A stretch of DNA of 64,000 bases, from positions 1,550,001 to 1,614,000 of the forward strand of contig JAFCMP010000002.1 of assembly GCA_017506865.1 (NCBI GenBank), in the 5' to 3' direction. The notes beneath the pieces were generated by a model, which searched no databases, had not been told where the DNA came from, and worked only from the letters and a program-made list of their open reading frames with translations. Position numbers and translations under genes: made by a program. Below are positions 20,203 through 44,062 of this stretch, piece after piece. The stretch is from Tribonema minus (lineage: Eukaryota > Sar > Xanthophyceae > Tribonematales > Tribonemataceae). How positions within the stretch are numbered: position 1 is the stretch's first letter; each line of letters begins with the position of its first letter.

Positions 20203-23200
20203 TCAGCCTCGCCGCCGCCAGTGTAAAGTGCCTTTGTTGAGCACTGCGACAGGCTCACCGTCGTGTGTAGCCGCGCCATTGCTGCCGTCTGACGGTTGAG
20301 CAATGCTGCTGCTGCTGGTGCTGCCGCTGTCACTGCTGTCGAAAGTCTCGCCGTCAGAGTCAGCGCTCGAATCGTAGTAAAGGTGTGCTACCTGTTGTGG
20401 GCGCGCAACGCAGCAGAGTGTGCTGTCAGCAAGTGAGCTTTTTACGGCGCTGGAAATCACAACATCGAGACCAGGCAGCGTCTCAAGAAAGCAGTGGCAC
20501 CTCATGAGTGAGCCACTTGAAGCATCTCAGCAGGTGCAATGAGAAATAAAGTAGTGTGCGTCTACAAACTGGTGCAGTAATTGGTGGATGTAAATGCACT
20601 GCATCGTCGCCGGCAATCAACTCAACATGTTTGTGTCACCAATTGATCTTGACACCTGGCGTCCACAGCCTTCTACTACACAATACTGCTACTTCTATAT
20701 ATATATGTGATGCGTGCTGGCAGTAACAACTGTCGTTTTACCATCACTAGCACCTCCTGTTGTGCTGTGCACGCAGAGCAGAGGAGCACATCGAACATAG
20801 CGCGTGCGCGCGCCAGAATCTGCACAAGGCGCTGGCAACAACAATGACTCACATTCGTCGCGGCCAATGTCATCATCGGGACATCGCCGGACTTGGGCGT
20901 TTCTCCCCTGTTGATGCACTCCCAGTAAGTGTTTGCTGCAGCTGTGACCTTCTCCGCCTCCGCTCCGGCAAAAGGTGCAGCTGCGATTGCATCCTGTCCT
21001 TGAGCATGTGCGTTAAGCGCAGCGATGAAAATGTCGCGTTTGTATTCACCGGAGAGTCTTGCTGACCCTGTCTCGTCTGCCCCCCCCTCCCCCTTGTCTT
21101 GCGCAGTTGGCGCCAGGTGCCCTCCTCTCGGGCCCCACTGTTGTGAGCTCCTGCTGTGGCAGCCGCCGCTGTCGCCGCTGCCGCTGTAGTGGCGAGGAAG
21201 CCATCCGTGCTGCCCTCCGTGTCCTCCTGTGCTGCCGCGGCCGCTGCCGCTGCTGCTGCGGCAATACTGCCGCCATCTAAAGCGCCCCCGCACCCTTCTG
21301 TACCGCCTCTGTTATCTCCCTGAATCTGTGCCGCAGCCGTCATCGTCGCCGCAGCCGCAGCCGCAATGTCTTTGGCGTTCAGCTCTAGGGCGCCCTCCTC
21401 TCGGGCCCCACTGTTGAGCGCTGCCGCTGTGGCAGCCGCCGGTGCCGCCGCTGCCGTCGCAGTTGCAAAGCAGCCATCCGTGCTGCCCTCCGTGTCCTCC
21501 TCGGTGATGTCTATGTGCAGCTGCGCCGTCGCTGCCGCTGCCGCTGCCGGTGCTGCTGCTGCAGCAACACCGCTGTCTAGGACGTCCCCATGCCCTCCTC
21601 TCCCCCCCTTTCTACCCTCCCGAGTCCGTGCCACAGCCGCCGTCGCCGGCGCCGCCGCAGCTGTCGTGTGCATACTGGCATCAGGGGCAGCCACTGCAGC
21701 GCCCGTGTCTCCCTCTTGGCTCCTGATCTGCACTGCAACGGCGGCCGTCGTCGCCGCCACCGCAGCCGCCGCATTGCTGCGGATGGAGGCAGCTGCGCTT
21801 CGGTGCCCCTGCTGGCCCGCCTCTCGGTGCCCTCCCTCCGGCTTGCGTACTGGCGCCGCCACCGTACGGACACGCTTCTGCAGCGGCTCCTGAGCGGTGT
21901 GGCCGCCGCTGCCGCCGCCGCTGCTGCTGCTGCCGCTGCCACTGCCGCCGCTGCTGCTGTTGCCTGCGCGGAGCCTGTGGGAGCTGGCGGTGCTGATGTC
22001 GACCGCCGCTCGCTTGGCGGCAGGGCGCGTGATGGCTGAGGACGCCGCAGCGGTGCGCACCGCCGCGGGAGCTGCAGCAGCTGCACGCCTGTTGAGCACC
22101 TGCGCATAGATCAAAAGCATGGAGAAGTAGTGCGCTCATCAGCAAGGAGACGCTGAAAGCATGGGAGCATCGGGGATCACAAATCAGTGTCAGGAAAAAG
22201 CATTGGGCAAGCTTAACTGTAAAAAAAGAATACCCTTGCATTCCCCAACATGCTTCTCAGCGCAGTTTCATGTGATGGGCACATGATACGAAGTGGAACA
22301 TGACAGTGGGACACCTGCACGAAGCTGCATTACACCATTACACAGTGGATCTCACACAACTCGTGTTCGATGAGGCGGCAGTTCATGCGCTCACAAGTTT
22401 GTCTAAACCCAAACATAGTGGGAGAAATGGCATCGTTGAACACACTGGGTGATGGCAATCGCAGAAGACTCTGGCCTGCTGAGCCATACCACCACAAGAT
22501 AGTTCGCGCCTCGTTGCCTCCCCACTCTGAGTTCCTCAGCTGAATACGCACCTCAAACAAGCTGCCCGGCAGCAATAATAGTTGATCGCACGCTCCATGT
22601 CCGCAACCGTTGTGGGATCAGCTCTATAAGCAGAGTACACACACTTTTTTCTCTACGCTTCAACTTCAACTAAGAACTTCAACTTCCGATGAAACGCTTG
22701 AAGGGGTGAAAGACAACCCAATCAATAATCAGCTCTGGCACTGTATGAGTGTTGCTCGAATGGCTGTGCTGCTCTGTGCGGAGCATACCAGCACGTCATC
22801 ATGGGGCCGTTGCCTTGAGCGCAGCCGGCTGAGCAAATCCAGACTGAAGCAGATGGGCTGCACTCCGCGCTGTGCTGGGCAAGCCAACGTGGATATCCTA
22901 CGCAATGCTGTGTTGTCAGCATCAAACCCCCAATGATATGAGCCTGTGACTAGCGCACATGAGCTGACGGAGCGTGCCATGGCGTACACGCGCGGAGCCG
23001 GGGATGCTAGGCGGCGCAGCAGCCTGCAGCCTCGCTCGTGGCGGTGCAGCACAGACTGAAGTGCCGCGTACCTCCCCGCTGAAGGCACGAACTTCCCGCA
23101 GAGCAAAGCTGTGATACACTTACCTCGATGCGTTCCACTTATGCTTTCTCACAACAAAGCGGTGAGTGACGACATCAAGAGTCTACTCTTCACAGTGTGC

Positions 23201-25878
23201 GTACCTGGCCGCGCGACGCTGGTGGTTCCGCCTGAGCGCTGCTGCGCGTCTGCGGGCGCTGAGCAGCTGCACCCCCATTGTTCAAGTTGCTGTTGAAGTT
23301 GCTGTCCAGGTAGTCTATGAGCACGAGCCGCGCCAGCTTGAGGCGAAGGTGGGAGACCGTGGTGCCGCGCACATCGAATTCGTCCTTCAAGCGCCCCTTG
23401 CAGATGTACCAGTTTATGGCTGGCATCAGGTCTTGAGCGCGCATGGTTGCAATGGACTCCTGCCCCCTGCGCAGCCATCAGATACGTCATGCAACTTGCA
23501 GTCAGAATACAATGGTGACACAGTAGGCAGCTACCGTGCTGGTGACAATGTTCGTAAAATTCGTGTTACTGTAGCTTCAGCATCGAACACTGTCATGCGT
23601 ATGAAGTGAATCACTTCAGTTGGGTTTGGTTCGAGTGCAATCGCTCGGCCTTGGTTGAATCAAATGTCTACTTCAAAGTATTTCATTTTGCTCACAACGA
23701 AGGCGTGATCAATCAAACATAACTGATAATTGAGGTAGTTAGTGTTATGAAATCACCAATCCACCAAGTGATGGGCGATGTGATGTCGAGCCTTTGTACA
23801 AGGCGCATTTGAAGGCTAGGTGGCGCCAGCCTGATGATTGTGAGGCTTAAAAAAAGCTAGGTGATCGCTTTCAGTCTCTTTGAGAGGGCCCAAGCGCCCC
23901 TTTCACGAGCACGTGCAAGTGTTCACGATATGAATGCAGGGGCGCGCAAGATGATTTCGAAGCTACAAACATTGTCAGCACCAACAGCGTGGGGCTTGAA
24001 ATTGCGCAACTGACTGACTGCGCGCAAAATTTGGTCACTGAATTATGGCCAGCACAGACGTGAGTTTTTGTATGTACTTTGACTTTCCCATGTGCTTCAG
24101 GCTTCTCATCACCAGAAGTGCAACTGCTAGGCCGGAACGGCAGCGCACGGATCCACAATGAAACTTGCTCGGCGTGCGCACCGTCACGCATTCTCTGTGA
24201 CGCGCTTGTGTACTTCTCCACGATCGTTGAACAGCGATGCGCATGTGCATACCAGTATGGGAGCTCCTTGCACAGGCAATCCTTGGTTTCCTCGCGCACG
24301 CTGCGCTTGGACAGCACGTCCAGGATTTCGCGCGCCCTCTTCTCCTGCACGCAATGGCCAGAGGGCGTCAAGGGGGGGGGGGGGGGGTGAGCGCTACATG
24401 ATGACATGGTTGAGGTGTGCGTGTGCGGGACGCGCGCAAGAGAAATGTGCGGCGCCTACGGGGGGGGAGTGGTCGCGACCACATGGAACCACTTGCAGTT
24501 TGAGAGCGGTTCGTTACACGGGGGATGGGGGGGGGAGGGGGCGCGCATCGCGTTGCGCGTTGTGGGAGCTTGAAGGCGCGTTGCGCGTGCATGCGGCACT
24601 GCGACGCGATGATGCGCACGCACGGCAGCCCACAGAGGATGGGGGCCACTGTCACAGGTTTATGGTCAAGAGATTCGCACAGCATGGGCGCTGAGCTTAC
24701 TAGTGCGTGCAGCAACGCTCAGCCTGCAGCTGCGTTAACAGTTGAGCGATGCAGACAGTAGGCTCTGGCCTTCCGTATGATTGCTGTTGGGAGCACGCGC
24801 GCAGCAGCCGCGACTGCGGCGCTGCCTGAAGGTCATGACTGCTTGTGCGCCATCGCGTAGAAGGGGCGGTGAGGCGATCGCTCAGCATTTAAGGTGCACG
24901 ATTCAGGAGTGGTAGGGCAATGGTACGGGGGCGTGCGATGACTGTTCACAAGACAGTGTGAGATTGGACGTATCAGCAGGTCTGCTGAAGCATTGGTTGC
25001 CGCCGCAATGGTGGCTTTGAGTGGCGGCGACGCTCCTCTGCAAACTACTCTGTACGCGCGGTGTGGGTATGTATCATCACGGCACGAGGCAGCGCTCAGG
25101 TCATCCACGTGACATAGTGCAGCAGTGCTCAATGCTGGCAAAGAGCGGTGCTGTGGCCTTTTTTACCACCGATGAAAGCTGTATGAGATGACTGGTCTTG
25201 CAGGGGGGGGCGGGGGATGGGTGTGTTGCTACTTGTGGACTTGTCTTGTACCCCCGCATATTAAGTCTGGCACGCTGCATACTGGCAAAGCTTATTTGCT
25301 TGAGACGACAAGGCATCACCGCAACTTTACATATGATAGCCCTGCGGCTTGTTTGCGACCCACAACGGCGCTGAGATCGTACGTTACCGCGAAGACAGTC
25401 GTAGAGTGACGTTAGCATCGCACTTCAAGCATGTGAAAAGCAGGGCACCTCCAACTTGCCGTCTGACACCCTGACCTATGTGCAGGCCCTGAATATGGCA
25501 ATACTCACGTGTATTGTCAAGGAAAAATCAAGTGAGTCTGAAACGCAGATAGCGCTTCCTTCTGACGCGCCAGATGCCGTCTGTTGGCGCATTAGCACTA
25601 CAGGCAGGGCTTGGCCCGAATCCAAACGGAGTCGATTTTTGAGCATCTCTGAGTGGAGCGCAGCTTCGTTGAACGGCACGTTGTCAGGAGCCTGACGGTC
25701 GGCATGCCGTCCATTATGTTGTGGTCCTAAGCACAGCTCATGCGCAGACATCGCTGCGTGGCGTAAATCCAAAGAGAGAGCCGATGGGACACACGAAGTG
25801 AACGAAACAGCTGTGTTGATGTTCTCTCACCTGGCGCCTCCTCAAGTTGGCCGCCGCCTCGTCGTCCAACGCGTCCTC
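20203..25878 (-). CDS. Multi-exon gene of unknown function, Ala-rich middle
   Basis: Six minus-strand exons join in phase: 25878-25831, 25691-25509, 24344-24253, 23466-23205, 22099-20853 and 20481-20203. All donors are GT (GTGAGA, GTGAGT, GTATGC, GTACGC, GTGAGT). One acceptor follows a poly-C tract (24345-24387). The first half is ordinary globular sequence: ALHSEMLKNRLRLDSGQALP, SDSLDFSLTIH|EKRAREILDVL, KELPYW|GQESIATMRAQDL, INWYICKGRLKDEFDVRGTT. I do not recognise the family. The fifth exon is Ala/Gly/Ser-rich with repeated NSGAREEG and EEDTEGSTDG blocks. It changes frame near a G-run at 21080-21096 and ends in a globular tail (EYKRDIFIAALNAHAQGQD). The last exon is acidic/Ser-rich and stops at 20203. 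The 5' end is uncertain because the acceptor at 25879 is weak. An extra exon in the 1.1-kb intron 22100-23204 is possible (open frame 22330-22560, LFEVRIQLRNSEWGGNEAR). Confidence 0.55.
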
Positions 25879-25949
25879 CTTACGGATTCATGCGTACACA
25901 CATACGGGACACTGCGGTGAGCGATGCACGCCTATGAGAGCGCATGGAA

Positions 25950-26780
25950 CCATCAACCTTGCCTGGTTGAAACAGCCCCAAGGCAGGCAGTTGCACGATG
26001 GACCTGCACGATGGACCTTCATTGTTGACGCAGCCGCTCTGCCGCAACCAGCACAGGCTCAGTGTCTACCTCATCATGGCGCACGACGCCAGCGCCCTGT
26101 CCCACCGCCGCCCGCCTCGCCCTCTGCTCGCCAGTAGCGATCCCCTGCTCCCTCCTCGCTGGTCGAGTACCTAAAGCCCCTCCTTGGGGCATGCCCCTGG
26201 CGCCACGGGCCCCACGATGGAGGGCTCCGCTGGCCATGTGATGTAAGTTACCCCCTCTTACGCCGATCCGGCAGCGTCAAGGTGTGTGTGCCTTGGCTCT
26301 CTCTCGGTGTGGGTGGAGTGATTTTTTTTTCCCCAAAAGCAGTTGAAGTGTGACGCGCCATCTTCAACTGTGGATGCACCTTGTGTAGAGTCTCTCCTCT
26401 GTGCGGCATCTGCTTTGTGTCAGCGAGTGCACATGCATTGAGTGTGCTCTTATTTCTGCATCACCGAGAAAACCAAGACGTTTTAGCTCTCGCTTCGTGT
26501 GTGTGACAGGGGTGCTAAACTTTTTGTCTTTGTGCCCCCCCCCCGCGGAGTTGAGGTGTGACACACCGTCTTCAACTGTTTGGCGCTTGCCGAAGGCAGA
26601 AATGGGGTGGTGAGCATACGTTTGTCTTAGTGTCCGCAAGCTCAACAAAACGTGTTCACCTCTAATCACCGATGAGAGGCCCAGATCAAAAGTCAGAATC
26701 CTCCAGGCAAGGTCCGTGGTCTTGTCAAATGACGCCGCGCCAGTGCTCAGCCATGCCAAAAAAGCTCTGCAGTACCGAGG
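25950..26780. mobile_element. Fold-back element, copy 2 (partial)
   Basis: The order of blocks is the reverse complement of copy 1 (7910-9005). The blocks are gatcccctgctccctcc (26140), cgggccccacgatggagg (26198), gaagtgtgacgcgccatcttcaactg-like sequence (26345), and gatgagaggcccagatc, aggcaaggtccgtgg and cgccgcgccagtgctcagcc (26660-26755). The right TIR is clear. The left TIR is reduced to short matches such as aaccttgcctgg at 25956. Confidence 0.5.
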
Positions 26781-27351
26781 CTGAGAGCACAAGCCCCACA
26801 ATAGACGCTATGGGCGCTTCTCACCTGTATACAGAAAACTGTATACACAGCAGTGCGCACACAACCGTACGATGGCACAAGACGATACTACATTATGAGG
26901 GCAATGTCCGAAGCGGCCAGCCAGCCATGTGGTATTATATAGGCGCAGCATGCATGCACGCGTGCGCGCTTAACGTCTCTTACGAAGTGTGTCGCTACAG
27001 CGCCCCTGGGGTGTGTGCGTGTGTGTTGTCGTGGTGGTCTGAGCAAGGCTGCACTGTGGTTTGCTTGCGTGCGGTAGCGCGGCCGCTGCCATCGTGTGGC
27101 GCCTTGTGCAGCAACAGCATGAATCTGGCCTCGAAAACATGCCTATTAGCGTCAAGTGTGACCAAACGACGGCGCGCCGCGCCTTCGCATCAGTGGTGTC
27201 ACTTCATGCGCCCCACGAGCTCAGCAGCAGCGCTCCAACGTTTGCTGCCACAGCGCTCAGGAGCTTGCTGCGCAGCAGCGCTCAGCCCCGCCCAACGAAA
27301 ATCGTGCAAAGTTTTGCCGTTGCAGCGCTCCGAAGCTCGCTGCCTCAGCGC
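26781..27351. other. Intergenic region, no gene supported
   Basis: Between the fold-back element and the last TCX exon I see GC-rich low-complexity sequence. Irregular cagcgctc repeats (27225-27360) occur here, and the open frames have no recognisable domain. Confidence 0.4.
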
Positions 27352-38597
<11,246 letters not shown>

Positions 38598-40687
38598 CTA
38601 CAGGGGTCGCAGCTTTTGCAGGAGCTTGTCATGCACTACAGTGCCAGAAGCTTTCGCGAGTCACCTTTTGTGGATCGTTGGATGCGAAAATACAGGAGAC
38701 AGAGGAAGCACTTTCAGGATTGCACAGCCAGATTATGGAGAGTTCGACATTAATGGAACATATGCGTTACAGGCAAGCCTCACGGACTGAGCAGGTCATT
38801 CGGGCACGTCTACGCCTTGCTCGAAGTTCAAACTGTGAGATGAGAAAAGGTGCGAAGCCTGATAGATTGCGACAGCACCAGCTGTGCGATTGCAAATGCA
38901 GCTTACCTGGTGCCACAGGCGGCCTAGTTCACCGGCTCACACCAAGACGGCTGCACAACAGCAGCAGCAGCAGCAGCTGGTTGGTGTGTGCCGAAGTTCG
39001 GCAATCGAGCGCGAAACACACACCAAACCCTAACCCTAATTAGCCCTCCTTGTGCCTGCTTATATTTATAAGCTTATTTTGAAGGTTTTGAAATTTCTGG
39101 ATACCCTGCAACTACTTTGCTCTGCAGCACAACGCATGTCACCGGCGCTTATGCCCGCTAGTACAGCCGATACTGCGGCGGCACGCCTGAGGCACGCGCA
39201 GCAGCTTCACGTTCAAGTTGAGATGTTGCAGGCCTCCGATTTTACACGGATACACACATGCATAATGCATAAATTGCAACGACATAACTGTCACGTTGAT
39301 TGACACTGTTCGCTTGTTGCGAAGCATATTGGCACAGGTAAAATCTTGCTCAGATGTGTCAGAGCACAATGGCACAAGTGCCACAGTGTGGGTTGGTGCA
39401 AAATAACGTTCCTACCGATACCTTGCAGTTCTGGGGCACATAGGTTTTCATTTTTTCTAATTTCTAAGCGGTTTTGAGCACCCATAAGCTGAGGCTGCTG
39501 ACGAACAGGTTCAAGATAGAACTCCGGCACACAAGTCCATGAGTAACGAGCACTCGACCATGTACCCCAGATGTTCACGACTGTAAACATTCCAGAGCAC
39601 TAGTTGACAACAAAACAGTGCCCCGTGGTGCAAGATGCAATGCCAGCCAAATCTGGCATGTTCAGCTAGAAATATGACACGTTGCTCCGTATATGTGCAC
39701 ATCGGCAGCAACAAGGTGGGCAAAAGCACAATACCAGCATGATTAGGTACACCCACTGCTACTACAGCGCCCGATCTGAATGGTCTCAATGAGCAACATC
39801 CAACTAGTCCTGCTCAGCCTGAGTGACTGTGGCTCGAGTCAGGCTGTCGCTGCGCATGCATTACACAATGTGCAAGCATTGACCAATCACGCTGTTGGAA
39901 ACTTGTGAACAAACACGCAATACAGGACACACACACACACACACACATGCGCGCGCGCGGACGAGATGGTCGTCATCGGTGCGCAAAGGTTTAGATATGT
40001 GCGCATTTAGCCATTGTCTACACCACGATGAGCACAGCAGGTGCCATTCATGGCGTGCAGCGTTGTGTAGGTGGTTGCTGACAGCGCCAGACACACTGAT
40101 GCCCAAAGTGCTCACATGCCATCCCTGCGCGCTTTCACTTCGGGCTACCAGCGAAAGCTGTTTGACAGCAGCCTCACGACTATGCGCGGCGCGAGCGTAT
40201 GTCATACTGTCGCTCCCCCGGTCATGCGCCATTTATGGTACATGATAAGTACGTTACGAACAGAGGCCTCATGAGGTGGTCAGCCCTGGTCTGCGGCGCT
40301 TGGTGTGGAAAGGTCAAACACCAGCGGGCTGAACTATCGCTTCTTAGAGCACATGTCTTTTGTTTTTCAATGGCGGCATGGAAATGGTGGTGACATGGGC
40401 AGTATGCGGGGAACGTTCTTGTCGTCCTCTTGGTGAGTTTCCAATCATGTGGCAGCACACACAGACTCGCATCTGAATGCAGACTATCCGACAACACATT
40501 TAAAACTACACTATGTGAGCACTGTGTCAGGTCCCTTGAGACGCCGCGCATTGACGGCCGTCTCCGCCTAAACACAGTTTAAGTGGGGGAATGCACAGGG
40601 GGGGTTGGGGGCATCGTGTGCACATGGCAACAGCGGGTGCTCACTCCCCAAGAGGCCGCTAATGTAGGTTTGAAGTCTCTGCCGCAG
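38598..40687. other. Intergenic region between TCX 5' end and the next gene
   Basis: This should include the TCX promoter if the ATG at 38597 is the true start. I see a (CAG)5 run at 38957-38972, reverse telomere-like ccctaaccctaa at 39027, and an (AC)n run at 39928-39948 followed by alternating GC (39951-39959). No exon is supported. A plus-strand open stretch after a CTGCAG at 39120-39240 is possible but unproven. Confidence 0.4.
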
Positions 40688-42232
40688 TTACACCATCGTG
40701 GGCTCAATGCCCTGGGCCTGCAGCGTGGGGGGCCGGTCCAGCGACGCGCTGCTCTGCTTGCGCGACCTCTGCAGCGCCTCCTTGAAACCGCGCCTGCGCG
40801 CGGCGCGCGCCGCGGCCGGCGGCGCGCGCAGCTTCGCCCCGCAGCTCAGCAGGACGCACAGCAGCACGGCCGCCGTCGTCACCACCGCAATCTGTCAGGC
40901 AAAAGGGGGTGAATGCGATTGTGGTCGTCAATGATGCGACAGTTGAGCATCGTCAGATTTGAAGTCTGAGGGTGGCATGGCGCCCTTTGATGCCGCCTGA
41001 GAGATGCAACATCCTGGCCTTTGCCGTCTTTTCTCAACTCCTCTGCACGAGGCTCCCATGGGGGGGTAAACAGGAGGCCGCTGTCGAGAAGGAGGGTTTT
41101 AGTGCAGCAACTCTTCGGCTCGCGTGCAGCAACTCTTCGGCTTGCGTGCAGCAACTCTTCGGCTCGCGAGAATTGAGGCCAGAGTTGCGTGAGAGGAAAG
41201 TATGTACAGGCTGGAAAGTGTCGGACGTCCGCTAGCAGTCATGACAAAAGAGTGCACCCAACCACACGTTTGCATCAATGCGCCATGGAGTTTGGTGCAT
41301 GTAGTGAATCCGACGGATGAATGCTTTGAGTGCGGCACTGACAGCAATGCTGAAAATGGTGCTGACACAAAATACTGGCACTGTTGATTGCTTAACCACT
41401 TGACTGCAATGCAATTGTGCCATATTCCTCATTGCTTATTGTACTCGAGCAGCACGCTGGTCGTGCATCAGCGGCAGCGAAGGTGCTCGTCCTTTCCATA
41501 CGCAGGGCGGCAAAACGCGTGCTGCGCTACTGCAACACGCTCTACCCGGTCGTCTTTCCTGCGCGCCTGAGCCTTCTCTTGCCATATGTCACTGCCATCA
41601 TTAAGTTATAGCTGCTGTTTCAATGCATTTTATACCGCACATGTGTCCTCTCATTCACTCAATGGGCGTAACTCACGGCCCATTATAAGCTGATCTACGC
41701 AATTAGGGCCTCACGTGGATTCAGGGCAGGGAGAGGAACCGTGAGTACTGCGCGCACGGGCCCACATGATTTTTCTCCATTGTAAATTCAACCTCAGAAC
41801 TCGCCATACGTTGGCACCATTTATCATGGGCGATGTAAGATGTCATCCAGTGAGTGACAAACTCGGCTTAAGCCGCTTTGCTAAGAAAAGTATCACTGCT
41901 AGCTCACTGCAACAGTAAAGTAGCATTAGGTGAGGTCATAGTACTGGACAGCGAACACGGCGATGTCGTGTCAATTTTCAAGGATGTTGCTGTCCGGCCC
42001 TCACGTGTGCGCGACAAGCTTACATTCAAAAAGCACCACTCACCGCTATTGACAGATATACGATAGTTGAATGAGTTGGTTTCATGCTGGGCCCTCCCGC
42101 TTGCGCCTCCAACCCCTGCTCAGCTTTGTTGCTGTCCGAGTTGCTGCCCATGTTGGTGTTTTGGAGATCTCGAACGTGAGAAGGCAGACTGGGTGCTGGC
42201 AGCAGGTCGATCATGCTCATGTTCCCAGGTAG
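40688..42232 (-). CDS. C-terminal exons of a single-pass membrane protein
   Basis: Exon 42232-42044 (acceptor CACTAG|CTACC, donor ATAGCG|GTGAGT) joins in phase 0 to exon 40891-40688 (acceptor CTGACAG|ATTGCG), which ends in a stop. The first gives a polar, probably extracellular stretch (LPAPSLPSHVRDLQ, SNSDSNKAEQG) and the start of a hydrophobic helix (STIVYLSIA). The second completes the helix (IAVVTTAAVLLCVLLSC) and gives a basic tail (RAARRRGFKEALQRSRKQSS) ending IEPTMV. The transmembrane helix is thus split by the intron, and the tail is probably cytosolic. The 5' exons lie to the right and are only partly seen (next entry). The family is unknown. The plus-strand neighbour at 47380 is also a cell-surface type gene, so the two could be related. 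Confidence 0.62.
41101..41166. repeat. Three 22-bp tandem repeats
   Basis: gtgcagcaactcttcggctc occurs three times in a row, in the intron of the membrane-protein gene. Confidence 0.9.
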
Positions 42233-42260
42233 CTAGTGGCTGCTCCCTCCAGCGATGTGT

Positions 42261-42261
42261 G

Positions 42262-42301
<40 letters not shown>
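42261..42301. repeat. (CA)n microsatellite
   Basis: About twenty uninterrupted CA units. Confidence 0.95.
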
Positions 42302-42302
<1 letters not shown>

Positions 42303-42485
42303 GTAACTTCAAGATGAACTTCAAAAGTTTTAAATTTATTCCTTGTGTGCTGACGACATCACAATCAGACTTAAAAAACAATTCAGGGAAAACTCCTTAT
42401 GATATTGTAAGTGTGCACGAGTGACCCATATCTGCACACACACAGCGCGTGAGTAACGATTCGTGTCATTGTTTCTTCCACTCAC

Positions 42486-42650
42486 CGGTATGGAGCTCTC
42501 CCATCCGTGCAGATACAACTTGTTGAACTGGCAGCACACCCCGCAGCATCCTTCCGAACAATGCTGCCAATCCGATCTTGCCCAGGCCGCCGCGCTCCGA
42601 GAATTGAGAAAATCTGTACTCCAACAAAGTTGAGACGATCCTGTATGCCC
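42486..42650 (-). CDS. Possible upstream exon of membrane protein, EGF-like cysteines
   Basis: The minus-strand open stretch ends at the donor ATACCG|GTGAGT (exon end 42486). It reads DRLNFVGVQIFSILGARRPG and then GCAASSTSCICTDGRAPY. The C-x7-C-x-C-x2-G spacing is EGF-like. A further Cys-rich stretch at about 42790-42880 (DPCRNECSFLP) may be another exon. Its phase does not join directly to 42232, so at least one exon between them is missing or this call is wrong. Confidence 0.35.
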
Positions 42651-42880
42651 TTGATCATTCAATCAAGTTGCTGCTGCCGATTCGGAAGCAGCCACAGCCA
42701 CCTAGTCTCCTCCCCACGTGAAAAGCTGCAAGTTGGAATGCAGTGCTCCTGGCAAACAGCAGGCTCGCAGCACGTGCGCAGCTTAGTCTGATGCAGTCAT
42801 AGCCATTCCCCCTTTGGCCAGGCAGAACCGGCAGGAAGCTGCACTCGTTGCGGCACGGATCACTCCTGCCAGCAGCACCA

Positions 42881-43685
42881 GTCAGCTGCTGTGCGTAAAT
42901 GCTGACATGTTAAAGTTGTACATTTACATACATTTACATACGTAGGGCTGATCATTGAGCGGCGTATGATACCTCAAATTTGGTCAGGTCAGTTCTCACT
43001 TGAGAATATTGGCATCATGATTTCATGCAGGACCTCAACTGCTTTGTGCTTTACTGGTTACAATGTATAGTATACACATATTATACAATAGTCTCGCCGA
43101 CGGGATAACCTGCCGGGTGTGTTCATGCCTGGCCCATTGTATGCATACCCATCAAAAGACCGACAGCCTGAGGTTATCCAAAGCGGCAGATTATCGATTC
43201 GGAAATGGCACTTGTGGACTCAAATAATGTAAAAATGAGTGCAATCCTGCTCCGCACTTCCTGATCATTTTCATTTTTGGGGGTTCCGCCCAAAGTGACC
43301 AGCAGGTTATCCAAAATTGCAGGATATCCACCTGCAGGTTGTTGCGAGACTACTGTATACACAATGTTTTACACATTCATCATGATCAAAGAAGCGTGTT
43401 GTTCGATTTGATACCAACAGCCTGAGGCTTGCAGCTACGGTACTACCATGTAACGTCGTGCATTGTGGACTCATCAGATACATATGTGGGAGCTCAATCT
43501 GTGTTGACACTGCAGTCATGATGATACATATTTGACTACTCACTCTCCTCATGACATTGTGCACTGACAAGTACCACTGGCACGTACGCATGATCACGAT
43601 GCGTATGAGGATATACACATGTGCAATCACACTTATTAACCTACAAGAGCCACTGCATGCATGCATGGATACATACACACCAGCC
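42881..43685. other. Gene-poor stretch
   Basis: No exon is supported. The sequence aggttatcca recurs near 43172 and 43305, and in inverted form as ggataacctg at 43100, so short diverged repeats may be present. Confidence 0.35.
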
Positions 43686-43687
43686 TA

Positions 43688-43824
43688 GGCTGAGTGTACT
43701 TTTTATTAATTCTCGCTCACTGACAGGGCGCGAAAAAGCCCAGATGATGGTCTAACTTGATGCTGCTGTACGGAATCTGCATGTCGTGTAACTTCTGAAA
43801 GTGTCTCAACGGCTGAGTGTACTT
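43688..43824 (-). mobile_element. LINE-like copy D, 3' end only, with 14-bp target duplication
   Basis: About 110 bp of the 3' UTR (gggcgcgaaaaagcccagatgatgg, tacggaatctgcatgtcgtg) ends AATTAATAAAAA|GTACACTC on the minus strand. The direct repeat GGCTGAGTGTACTT lies at 43688-43701 and 43811-43824, showing a clean 5'-truncated insertion. Confidence 0.8.
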
Positions 43825-44062
43825 ATGGCTCAGTGTCCATCGATTCACACGTGCAGACCCTCAAAGAAGTCTGCCATGAGGCTCTCCTTCAAGTTGTTCC
43901 TGCATAAAGCCCCAGATGCATACTCGCGGCGGCTTCGGTTCAGCCTGGACTCCTATAGTATACCGCCGACAATAGCGCATATGATATCCTCACAGCTGCA
44001 GCAGCAGCTACTAGCACGGTAACTGTTCTGCGCTGCTGCTTTCCGAGTCACCGGCAATTTGC

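Noticed and set aside
22330-22560. Open frame LFEVRIQLRNSEW... as a definite exon of the unknown gene.
   Set aside because: The exons at 23205 and 22099 already join in phase without it, and its own donor is not convincing.
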